64,000 bases of DNA. It comes from Roseiarcus sp963813195. Its GTDB lineage: Bacteria > Pseudomonadota > Alphaproteobacteria > Rhizobiales > Beijerinckiaceae. The notes under the pieces are model-generated. The model was not told where the DNA came from and did no database searches. It saw nothing but the letters and a program-made list of their open reading frames with translations. Shown one piece after another: positions 47,436-54,291 of the stretch. The position numbers and the translations under genes are program-made. The stretch lies in assembly GCA_963813195.1 (NCBI GenBank), contig CAWEYC010000036.1, forward strand, positions 272,318 through 336,317, in the 5' to 3' direction. Each line of letters opens with the position of its first letter. Positions within the stretch are counted from its first letter, which is position 1.

Positions 47436-48515
47436 ATGAACGCAACAGGGGTGGAAAAGCGAGAAGCCGCGGCAGCGCCCGCGGCAATGCCCGCGCCGTT
47501 CGAGGACGTCGCGGCTCTCAGTTCGCGGCTCGCCGCCTTTCTCGCTTCGCGAGCCGGCTCCTCGATCGCGGTCGAAAATCTCGTGAGGTTTCCGGCAGGG
47601 TTTTCCTGGATAACCTATGGCGTTCGGGTCGCCGGTTTCGCGCAAGCAAGCGACGTCATTCTCCGCATCGGTCCGCCCTATGGACTGTTCGCGCCCTATA
47701 GCGCGATGCCGGAATTCGAATCGCTCAGCGCCTTGCAATCGAGCGGCGTCCCAATCCCGCGGGTGTTCTTCGCGAGTGACGATCCTTCCATCCTCGGGGC
47801 GCCATTCTCCCTTTGCGAGCGCGTCGAGGGCGACACGCCTCTGCCCTGGGGTTCGCAGCAAGGCTCCAGCCTCGACGGCGCGCGACGCGACTCGCTCGCG
47901 AGGGATTTCATCGACGCCCTCGCCGCGCTGCACAGGTTCGATTGGCGCGCCTCGCCGCTCGCCAAATGGGCCGAGGGCGTCACCCTCGACAACGCCGCCG
48001 AGCTACAGCTCGACTTCTGGCAAGCGCGGTTCGACCACTGGGCGTTGCGGCCGCACCCGATGGCCCATCGCGCCTTCGCCTGGCTGCGTCGCCACACCCC
48101 GAAAGCCTCGCGCCTCTCGCTCGTGCACGGCGATTATCGCCTCGGCAATTTTCTTGAGCGTAACGATCGCATCACGGCGATCCTCGACTGGGAACTTGTG
48201 CACCTGGGCGATCCCGTCGAGGATCTCGGGTGGGCGTTTCTGCCGCAATACCGCGGCGGCGCCGGGCTCGTGTGCGGATTGGCGAACGAACAGGACTTCC
48301 TCGCCCGTTACGAGACGCAATCGGGCGTCCGCGCGGATCCGTCCGCGCTCAAGTTCTACATCGTCTTTTCGCTGCTGAAGCTCGCGTTGACCCATATGGC
48401 CGCGGCGCGCTGCTTCGAGGATGGTCTCTTCGACGACATGCGCATGCCGGCGATGGCGAGTCAGATTGGGCCGGCGCTGCGGCAGATCGCCAAGATTTTG
48501 GAGCGCGCGCATTGA
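47436..48515 (+). CDS. Phosphotransferase family protein (APH/ACAD10-like)
   Basis: A 359-residue protein with the aminoglycoside-phosphotransferase fold: FSWITYGVRV in the N-lobe, SLVHGDYRLGNFLERND (catalytic loop HGDxxxxN) and ITAILDWELVHLGDPVEDLGW (metal-binding D). It belongs to the type found beside acyl-CoA dehydrogenases (as in ACAD10/11), which phosphorylates a hydroxyacyl-CoA in beta-oxidation. ATG 47436 is the first start that keeps the N-terminus sensible. Its TGA overlaps a TTG that opens a truncated gene (48512). The acyl substrate is not known. Confidence 0.85.
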   Translation: MNATGVEKREAAAAPAAMPAPFEDVAALSSRLAAFLASRAGSSIAVENLVRFPAGFSWITYGVRVAGFAQASDVILRIGPPYGLFAPYSAMPEFESLSALQSSGVPIPRVFFASDDPSILGAPFSLCERVEGDTPLPWGSQQGSSLDGARRDSLARDFIDALAALHRFDWRASPLAKWAEGVTLDNAAELQLDFWQARFDHWALRPHPMAHRAFAWLRRHTPKASRLSLVHGDYRLGNFLERNDRITAILDWELVHLGDPVEDLGWAFLPQYRGGAGLVCGLANEQDFLARYETQSGVRADPSALKFYIVFSLLKLALTHMAAARCFEDGLFDDMRMPAMASQIGPALRQIAKILERAH

Positions 48516-48628
48516 ACAATTCTCTGCCTCGGGTGATCGACGGCGTGGTCGTCGCTTTGCGTAATGAGATCGTTCCCCACAGCGAGGGCGACATCGCGCG
48601 CGCCAGGCGCTCGGGTTGGTCGGGCTAG
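48512..48628 (+). pseudogene. Truncated partner gene of the phosphotransferase
   Basis: A 38-residue frame (MNNSLPRVIDGVVVALRNEI... to SGWSG) opens with TTG 48512 overlapping the phosphotransferase stop (TTGA). Its sequence resembles the start of a small helical protein often encoded after such phosphotransferases (LPRVIDG...ALR.EI.PH..GD.ARG). It stops after 38 codons, where the family protein should continue, so it is probably a truncated remnant. The family assignment is from memory of the pattern and is tentative. Confidence 0.45.
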
Positions 48629-48641
48629 GTCGCCATGACTG

Positions 48642-49553
48642 TTACGCCGGATCCCAAGTGAAGACTTCGCTGGATCGTTGCAGCGGATAGAAATCGCTGG
48701 CGAACATCGGGAAGACGCGCTCCGCGATCGCCTCTGCGGTCCATCCGTCGGAAGTGTGCGCGGTGCGGATCGGCCTCGGCTGCGAAAACAGGTAGATCTC
48801 GTTGTTGCGCACGCCGAAAATCTGCCCGGTGACATGAGCGCCGGCATCGCTCGCCAGCGCCGTGACGAAGGGCGCGATCTTCTCTGGCGCCAGTTTCTTC
48901 AGCCCTTCGACGCGCTTCTGCTGATCTGGCGTGTTGGTCGGGATCGAATCGATCATGCGCGTCCAGGCGAAGGGCGCGACTGCGTTCGAGCGCACATTGA
49001 AGCGCTGCATGTCGAGCGCGATCGATTTGGAGAGGCCGACGATGCCGAGCTTGGCGGCGGAATAATTGGCCTGGCCAAAATTGCCGATTAGGCCCGACGT
49101 CGAGGTCATATGGACATAGGCGCCGGACGCCTGCGCCTTGAAATGCGGCGCGGCGGCGCGGCTGACGTTGAACGATCCCTTGAGATGAACCGCCAGAACG
49201 GAATCGAATTCCTCTTCTGTCATCTTATGGAACAGGCTGTCACGCAGATTGCCGGCGTTGTTGACCACCGCGTCGATGCGCCCGAACGCCTCGACCGCCA
49301 ACTGCACCAGCGCCTGGGCGCCGTCCCAGGATGCGACGCTGTCGCTGTTCGCGATCGCTTGCCCACCGCGTGCGACGATCTCGTCGGCCACCTGCTGCGC
49401 CACCAAACTTTCGCCATCCGCGCCGCTGAGACTGACACCGAGATCGTTGACCACGACCGCAGCGCCGGCTTCGGCGAGATTGAACGCAATTCCGCGTCCG
49501 ACACCCCGGCCCGCGCCGGTGACGACGGCGACTTTTCCATCCATGACGCCCAT
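48642..49553 (-). CDS. SDR-family 3-hydroxyacyl-CoA dehydrogenase-like protein
   Basis: A 303-residue short-chain dehydrogenase: VAVVTGAGRGVGRGIA, VNNAGNLRDSLFHKMTEEEF and the catalytic Ser/Tyr/Lys (TSTSGLIGNFGQANYSAAK). The C-terminal extension (EIYLFSQPRPIRTAHTSDGW, FPMFASDFYPLQRSSEVF) is like that of the 17-beta-HSD4-type hydroxyacyl-CoA dehydrogenase subfamily. It would oxidise a 3-hydroxyacyl-CoA in a degradation pathway. It lies on the minus strand, downstream of MaoC and CitE relics, so was probably once the last gene of that operon. Confidence 0.85.
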   Translation of the reverse strand: MGVMDGKVAVVTGAGRGVGRGIAFNLAEAGAAVVVNDLGVSLSGADGESLVAQQVADEIVARGGQAIANSDSVASWDGAQALVQLAVEAFGRIDAVVNNAGNLRDSLFHKMTEEEFDSVLAVHLKGSFNVSRAAAPHFKAQASGAYVHMTSTSGLIGNFGQANYSAAKLGIVGLSKSIALDMQRFNVRSNAVAPFAWTRMIDSIPTNTPDQQKRVEGLKKLAPEKIAPFVTALASDAGAHVTGQIFGVRNNEIYLFSQPRPIRTAHTSDGWTAEAIAERVFPMFASDFYPLQRSSEVFTWDPA

Positions 49554-49585
49554 TTCGTTCCTCGCTAGCTCGCGTTCAATAGCTC

Positions 49586-49675
49586 CTAGATCAACGGGTC
49601 GGCGCCAAACTCGCGCGCCTTGGCGAATTTGCGCTCCGAGCCGCCGGGGACAAAGAGCAGCGAACGCAGCCTCAT
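49586..49675 (-). pseudogene. CitE-type (HpcH/HpaI) lyase N-terminal remnant
   Basis: A 29-residue frame from ATG 49675 encodes MRLRSLLFVPGGSERKFAKA and then REFGADPLI, then a stop. This is the N-terminus of a citrate-lyase-beta/malyl-CoA-lyase-like TIM barrel, which normally continues (ADALILDLEDSV) to about 280-300 residues. Its start overlaps the stop of the MaoC remnant (AAATGA), so this was a real translationally coupled gene that has lost its remainder. Confidence 0.7.
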
Positions 49676-49881
49676 TTCGGCTTCCTCATCATCAACGCGA
49701 CCCGCCGGAAGGTCGCGACAATCTCGTTGCGATGATTGAACGCGCGATGCTCGAAGGTGACTATGCCTTGCGTCGGGCGCGACTTGCTTTCACGCGAGGC
49801 GGCGACGAGCCGAGCGGCTTCAACCGCCTGCGTGAACGCGTCCTCGTCCCAGCCCGATACGGCGCGAAATCCTGGCGCCCG
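49672..49881 (-). pseudogene. MaoC-like dehydratase, C-terminal remnant
   Basis: The minus-strand frame ends ESKSRPTQGIVTFEHRA, FNHRNEIVATFRRVALMMRKPK. This matches the C-terminal strand-rich part of MaoC/hot-dog acyl-CoA dehydratases. The preceding residues (AVSGWDEDAFTQAVEAARLV) are less clear. Only about 70 codons are open up to a stop at 49882. Its TGA overlaps the CitE-type start. The N-terminal two-thirds is gone. Confidence 0.6.
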
Positions 49882-50124
49882 TCAACCCAGGCCGGAAACT
49901 CTCAGCGCTCTTGCGGCTACGGTGCGGTTGAGGCGTAACAGAGTCGCATAGGCCCCGACCCCCGCGATGAACCTGTCGCGAATTGGCGGCGCGTCGCTGT
50001 GTGGCAAGTTTCCGACCCTCGTCGTGCCGGATGAGCTTTACAGGTTTCGGCATGGTTGTAAATATGTTTACGATTTCGCGCACGCAATCTCGGCAAGACG
50101 CAAATTTCAGGGAGGCTCGCCATC
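49882..50124. other. Intergenic region between relics, nothing recognised
   Basis: No gene, hairpin or clear operator is seen. A GGAGG at about 50111 precedes the SDR remnant start at 50125. Confidence 0.35.
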
Positions 50125-50340
50125 ATGAGCATAGATACTTTCCGCGACGACGCTCTCGCCGTCAAATCAATTCTGGTGACTGACGGGGGCAGCGGGCTCG
50201 GCAAGGAAATTTCCGCGCGCTCGTGGGCAAAGGCGCCAAGCATATTTGCGGGCGCCGTCCGCAAGTGCTCGAAGCGGCCGCGCGGGAGATACCGGCCGCG
50301 GGTGGCCTCCCGGTCTCTTTTCACCTCGACGGTGATGGAG
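50125..50340 (+). pseudogene. SDR N-terminal remnant (2,4-dienoyl-CoA reductase-like)
   Basis: ATG 50125 has a strong GGAGG upstream and encodes MSIDTFRDDALAVKSILVTD followed by GGSGLGKEISAR, an SDR Rossmann start in which the usual TGGGSGLG has become TDGGSGLG. The frame then slips near 50220, and the following sequence in the new frame (GKGAKHICGRRPQVLEAAAR) continues the same SDR (second strand and helix). It then merges into an acyl-CoA dehydrogenase remnant. So the gene is a truncated SDR with at least one frameshift. Confidence 0.65.
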
Positions 50341-50845
50341 GAAGTTTCCATGTCACCCCCGCCGTGGGCAAGCGCGGCGACGACTTCGTCATCAAAGGAC
50401 AGAAGGTCGTCGCCTCCAACGGCCATCTCTGCAACCTCATCGTGCTTGCGACGAAGACGGACGCCAGCGCGGGCGCAAACGGAATCACACCGTTTCTGGT
50501 CGAGTCGGACCGGCCGGGTTTCACGCACGGCCGCAATCTCGAAGAGCTCGCGATGAAGGCGCGGGACACCTCGGAACTGTTCTTCGACAACGTGCACGTG
50601 CCCGCGGCCAACATGCCGGGCGACGAATATCCAAACTGGTCACCTTGGAACTACATTGCGAAGCCGTCGACAAATGCCTCCAGTTGTCCGGCGGCTGGGG
50701 CTACGTGTGGGAGTACCCGATCTGCCGCGCCTATGCGGATGCGCGGGTCGTCAAAATCGTCCGCGTTTCGGTCGAAGTCATGAAGACAATCATAGCGACG
50801 GAGATGTTCAAGGGCGGTCTGGCGTCCCGCAGCAACCGCCACTGA
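50341..50845 (+). pseudogene. Acyl-CoA dehydrogenase remnant fused to SDR fragment
   Basis: The frame encodes VGKRGDDFVIKGQKVVASNG and HLCNLIVLATKTDASAGANG, then DTSELFFDNVHVPAANMPG: the middle domain of a long-chain-type acyl-CoA dehydrogenase. A second frame after about 50640 gives EAVDKCLQLSGGWGYVWEYP, ICRAYADARVVKIVRVSVEV and MKTIIATEMF, its C-terminal domain. The link between them is deleted and the N-terminus is replaced by the SDR fragment. Not a functional enzyme. It shows that two once-separate genes were joined by deletion. Confidence 0.75.
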
Positions 50846-50890
50846 CGCCGCGACAGAGGCGCCAATCCAGCGCGTCGAAGGACAATTCGA

Positions 50891-51379
50891 TTGATCAGAG
50901 ATCTGAATACAAGTCTTCGCTTCGGTTTTCTCATCCATGACGTATCGCGGCTGCGTCGCGTCGTCGTGGATCGAGCGCTGAAGCCACTCGGGATCACGCG
51001 CTCGCAATGGTGGGTGCTGGTCTTTCTTTCTCGCCGCGACGGCATGACGCAGACCGCGCTCGCTGCCGACCTTGAACTCACCAAGGTCGCCATCGGCGGA
51101 CTTCTCGACCGAATGGAGGCGGCGGGCTTCGTCGAGCGGCGCGCTGATCACAACGACGGCCGGGCGCGCCGCGTCTATCTCACACGCGCGGGCGCGAAGA
51201 TGGTCACGGCGATCCGTGAAAGCGTCGAAGCGATCGAACTCGAAATCCTCGACCGGATTCCCGAGCCGGCGTTGGAGCAGGCCGCCGAGACCCTCAGGAC
51301 CCTGAAGGAGACGCTGCTCGAGATGGTCGGCGGCGAGGCCGAAGAGGCTGAGAGCGCCGACGTCAACATGCTCGGTTGA
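50891..51379 (+). CDS. MarR-family transcriptional regulator
   Basis: A 162-residue winged-helix protein: LGITRSQWWVLVFLSRRDGM, TQTALAADLELTKVAIGGLLDRME (recognition helix) and FVERRADHNDGRARRVYLT (wing), with long terminal helices for dimerisation. TTG 50891 is the only start near the family N-terminus. The likely ligand is a CoA thioester or aromatic acid, as for MarR regulators beside catabolic clusters. It is intact within a degraded gene set, so its targets may include the CoA-transferase downstream. Confidence 0.88.
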   Translation: MIRDLNTSLRFGFLIHDVSRLRRVVVDRALKPLGITRSQWWVLVFLSRRDGMTQTALAADLELTKVAIGGLLDRMEAAGFVERRADHNDGRARRVYLTRAGAKMVTAIRESVEAIELEILDRIPEPALEQAAETLRTLKETLLEMVGGEAEEAESADVNMLG

Positions 51380-51399
51380 GTGCAACAGGAGGCACGACA

Positions 51400-51699
51400 T
51401 TGCGCGGATCGACAGACAAGGTCGCAGTGGTGACCGGCGGCGGCCAAGGCATCGGACGAGCGCTCGTGCTGAGGCTCGCAGGAGAGGGTTGCAAAGTCGC
51501 GATTTTCGACTTGAAGCCGGATGCGGCTCGGGAGACCGAGCAGCTTGCTGGCGGCGGCAGTGTGAGGAGCTATGAGGTCGACGTCGGCGACGATGCGGCC
51601 GTCGTGGCCGCCGCGGCCAAGGTCGAGGCGGAACTCGGCCCGATCTGGGCGCTGGTGAACGATACGGGCGGAAGATTACGGCCTCGCCTTGTTCGTTGA
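51400..51699 (+). pseudogene. Second SDR N-terminal remnant
   Basis: TTG 51400 has AGGAGG nine bases upstream and opens LRGSTDKVAVVTGGGQGIGR, a clear SDR dinucleotide-binding start, then GEGCKVAIFDLKPDAARETE and IWALVND. The chain then changes to unrelated sequence and stops after 99 codons, without the catalytic Ser/Tyr/Lys. It is directly followed by a tail of a different gene. It probably formed by a deletion joining two genes of an old operon. Confidence 0.65.
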
Positions 51700-51829
51700 G
51701 GTCTGCGATCGATTGGCCCGCGAACAGGGAAAGCGGTTGGCAGCCTCACCTTGGCTGCGGGCGCTGGCGGCGCGCGGCGAGGGATTGGCGCGCTGGCGCA
51801 GGGGGACAATTCAGGGGAGCGAAACGTGA
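51674..51829 (+). pseudogene. 3' tail of a dehydrogenase-like gene before the CoA-transferase
   Basis: In a frame distinct from the SDR remnant, codons 51674-51826 encode DYGLALFVEVCDRLAREQGK, RLAASPWLRALAARGEGLAR and end at TGA 51827-51829. The pattern resembles the C-terminal domain of 3-hydroxyacyl-CoA dehydrogenases (fold of the dimer-forming helices), but the identity is not certain. The stop overlaps the GTG start of the CoA-transferase (GTGA), so the tail was once a real upstream gene of that operon. Confidence 0.4.
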
Positions 51830-52977
51830 GCGGACCGCTGCATGGACTTCGTATCGTCGAACTCGGAGCGATCGGCCCGGCGCCCTTCGCCGGAAGCTTG
51901 CTCGGCGATCTCGGCGCCGATGTGGTGCGCATCGACCGCATCCCGTGTCCGGGCGCCGAACCGGATACGCCACCGAAGTTCGACTTCTACAACCGCAACA
52001 AGCGCTCGCTGGCGCTCGATCTCAAGCAACCCGCCGCGGTCGCGGCCGTGCTGCATCTGGCGGCCAAGGCCGACGCGCTGATAGAGGGCTACCGACCCGG
52101 CGTCACGGAACGGCTTGGGCTCGGGCCAGAGACCTGCCGCGCCATCAATCCGCGGCTCGTCTACGCCCGAATGACGGGATGGGGCCAGCAGGGGCCGATC
52201 TCACAGACGGCAGGCCACGACATCAACTATCTCGCACTGACCGGCGCGCTGCATTGCCTTGGCGAACCCGACCGGCCGCCACCACCGCCGCTCAATCTGG
52301 TGGCGGACCTCGGTGGCGGCGCGCTCTATCTCGTCGTCGGCGTGCTTGCCGCCGTTATCGAAGCGGGCAATTCCGGACGCGGCCAGACGATCGACGTCGC
52401 GATGCTCGACGGCGTCACGCATCTGATGTCAGCCTTCCAGGCGTTCCGGCAACAGGGAAGCTGGACGGATCGGCGGCGCGACAACATCATCGACGGCGGC
52501 GCGCCGTTCTATGGCAGCTACGAGACCAAGGACGGCAAATATGTTGCGGTCGGCGCGATCGAACCGCAGTTCTATGCCGCTTTGCTGCAACTGATCGGCC
52601 TCGACAAGGAGACCCTGCCCGATCAGAACGACCGCAAGGCGTGGTCGGATATGCGCGCACGCTTCGCCTCGGTTTTCCGCACGCGCACGCGCGACGAATG
52701 GGTCGCGGTCGCCGCGGGCCGCGACGCCTGCCTCGCGCCCGTTCTGACGATCGACGAGGCGCCCTCTCATCCGCAAACGCAGGCTCGCGGCGTTTACGCC
52801 GAATTCGCCGGCGCGCATCACCCAAGCCCGGCTCCGCGTTTCGAGCGAACGCCGGGTTCGTTGCGCATGCCGGCGCCTTCGCCGGGCCAGCACAGCCGCG
52901 AGATTTTGAGCGAATGCGGCCTGTCCGACGGCGAGATTTCGGTGCTGGAAGCGGGCAAGGCGATGGCGCAGGCATGA
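51826..52977 (+). CDS. CaiB/BaiF-family CoA-transferase (alpha-methylacyl-CoA racemase-like)
   Basis: A 383-residue family III CoA-transferase/racemase: LHGLRIVELGAIGPAPFAG, LLGDLGADVVRIDRI, YNRNKRSLALDLK and GHDINYLALTGALHCLG. GHDINYLA and the Asp in its vicinity are the pattern of alpha-methylacyl-CoA racemases. The GTG 51826 is preferred (AGGGGAGC upstream, overlaps the preceding TGA). The racemase role would suit branched-chain acyl-CoA degradation, consistent with the neighbouring relics. Confidence 0.87.
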   Translation: MSGPLHGLRIVELGAIGPAPFAGSLLGDLGADVVRIDRIPCPGAEPDTPPKFDFYNRNKRSLALDLKQPAAVAAVLHLAAKADALIEGYRPGVTERLGLGPETCRAINPRLVYARMTGWGQQGPISQTAGHDINYLALTGALHCLGEPDRPPPPPLNLVADLGGGALYLVVGVLAAVIEAGNSGRGQTIDVAMLDGVTHLMSAFQAFRQQGSWTDRRRDNIIDGGAPFYGSYETKDGKYVAVGAIEPQFYAALLQLIGLDKETLPDQNDRKAWSDMRARFASVFRTRTRDEWVAVAAGRDACLAPVLTIDEAPSHPQTQARGVYAEFAGAHHPSPAPRFERTPGSLRMPAPSPGQHSREILSECGLSDGEISVLEAGKAMAQA

Positions 52978-53085
52978 TCGCCAATGCGAAACTGATTCTG
53001 GTGCGTCAAGCATGACACCCGCGAGCGGGATAAGCCGGACCACGGCGCAGTTCACGTTTGCGGGTTGGCGTGAGGGGGGCGACAC

Positions 53086-54099
53086 TCACGCCGCGACGCG
53101 CGACCCCGTCCCGGCGTCCGCCTCCGGCGCGGCGGTCTTCGATGTGCTTCCCTGTCCCGCCAACAGATTGTCGAAGTACGCAATGGTGCGCTTTAGCCCA
53201 TCTCGCAGCGACACCGTCGGCTTCCACTCGAGATGCTTGGCCGCCAGTGCGATGTCGGGTTGGCGTTGTCTCGGGTCGTCCTGCGGCAGCGGCATAAACG
53301 ACAGCTTGGATTTCGACCCAGTCAGCTCCAGCGTCTGTTGCGCCAACTGGAGCATCGTGAACTCGCCCGGATTGCCCAAGTTGATCGGGCCCGTGACGGA
53401 CTGCGGCGAATTCATCAGGCGTATGAAACCCTCGATCAGGTCGTCGACGTAGCAGAACGAGCGCGTCTGGCTGCCGTTGCCGAAGATGGTGATCGGCTCG
53501 CCCTTCAGCGCTTGCACGATGAAGTTCGACACGACACGCCCGTCGTTGGGGTGCATGCGCGGGCCATAAGTGTTGAAGATACGCGCCACTTTGATCTCGA
53601 GCTTGTGCTGGCGGTGATAGTCGAAGAATAGCGTCTCCGCGCAGCGCTTGCCTTCGTCGTAACAGGATCGTGGGCCGATCGGATTGACGTTGCCCCAATA
53701 ATCCTCCGTCTGCGGATGGATCGCGGGGTCGCCGTAAACCTCGGACGTCGACGCCTGGAAAATCCGGCACTTGAGCCGCTTGGCCAGCCCCAACATATTG
53801 ATCGCGCCGTGCACGCTCGTCTTCGTCGTCTGCACCGGATCGTGCTGGTAGTGGATCGGCGACGCCGGACAGGCGAGGTTGTAAATCTGATCGACCTCGA
53901 CATAGAGCGGCATCGTCACGTCGTGCCGAAGCAATTCGAACCTGGGATGACCGATGAGATGAACGATGTTCGCCTTGCTGCCGGTGAAGAAATTGTCGAC
54001 ACAGAGGACGTCGTGACCATCCGCCAATAAGCGGTCGCACAAGTGCGAACCAAGGAAACCGGCGCCGCCGGTGACAAGGACCATCTTTCGTTCAATCAT
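53086..54099 (-). CDS. UDP-glucuronate decarboxylase (UDP-xylose synthase)
   Basis: A 337-residue extended SDR. NAD-binding TGGAGFLGSHLCDRLL near the start, YNLACPASPIHYQHDPVQT, FQASTSEVYGDP, and SCYDEGKRCAE with the catalytic Tyr and Lys, then RIFNTYGPRMHPNDGRVVSN. These are the signature of UXS enzymes, which convert UDP-glucuronate to UDP-xylose. ATG 54099 begins MIERKMVLVTGG. It is 192 bp downstream of the GT41 gene on the same strand, so is likely to supply a sugar nucleotide to that enzyme or to another glycan pathway. Confidence 0.93.
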   Translation of the reverse strand: MIERKMVLVTGGAGFLGSHLCDRLLADGHDVLCVDNFFTGSKANIVHLIGHPRFELLRHDVTMPLYVEVDQIYNLACPASPIHYQHDPVQTTKTSVHGAINMLGLAKRLKCRIFQASTSEVYGDPAIHPQTEDYWGNVNPIGPRSCYDEGKRCAETLFFDYHRQHKLEIKVARIFNTYGPRMHPNDGRVVSNFIVQALKGEPITIFGNGSQTRSFCYVDDLIEGFIRLMNSPQSVTGPINLGNPGEFTMLQLAQQTLELTGSKSKLSFMPLPQDDPRQRQPDIALAAKHLEWKPTVSLRDGLKRTIAYFDNLLAGQGSTSKTAAPEADAGTGSRVAA

Positions 54100-54291
54100 T
54101 CCAATATACCTTGTGCCTCGGCGCGGCGTTGAGAAGGTTGTCACTGGACCGGAAAGCGCGCTATCGCTTCGGCGGCCATAGGTATTGACCGAATTGACGA
54201 TGCCCGCTGACCAGGTCGCCAAACTCCGCAATAGTCCCAAAATTGCCGCTTCAAAGCCACGGCGCTGGGACGGCGAGAACGAGAACGCACG

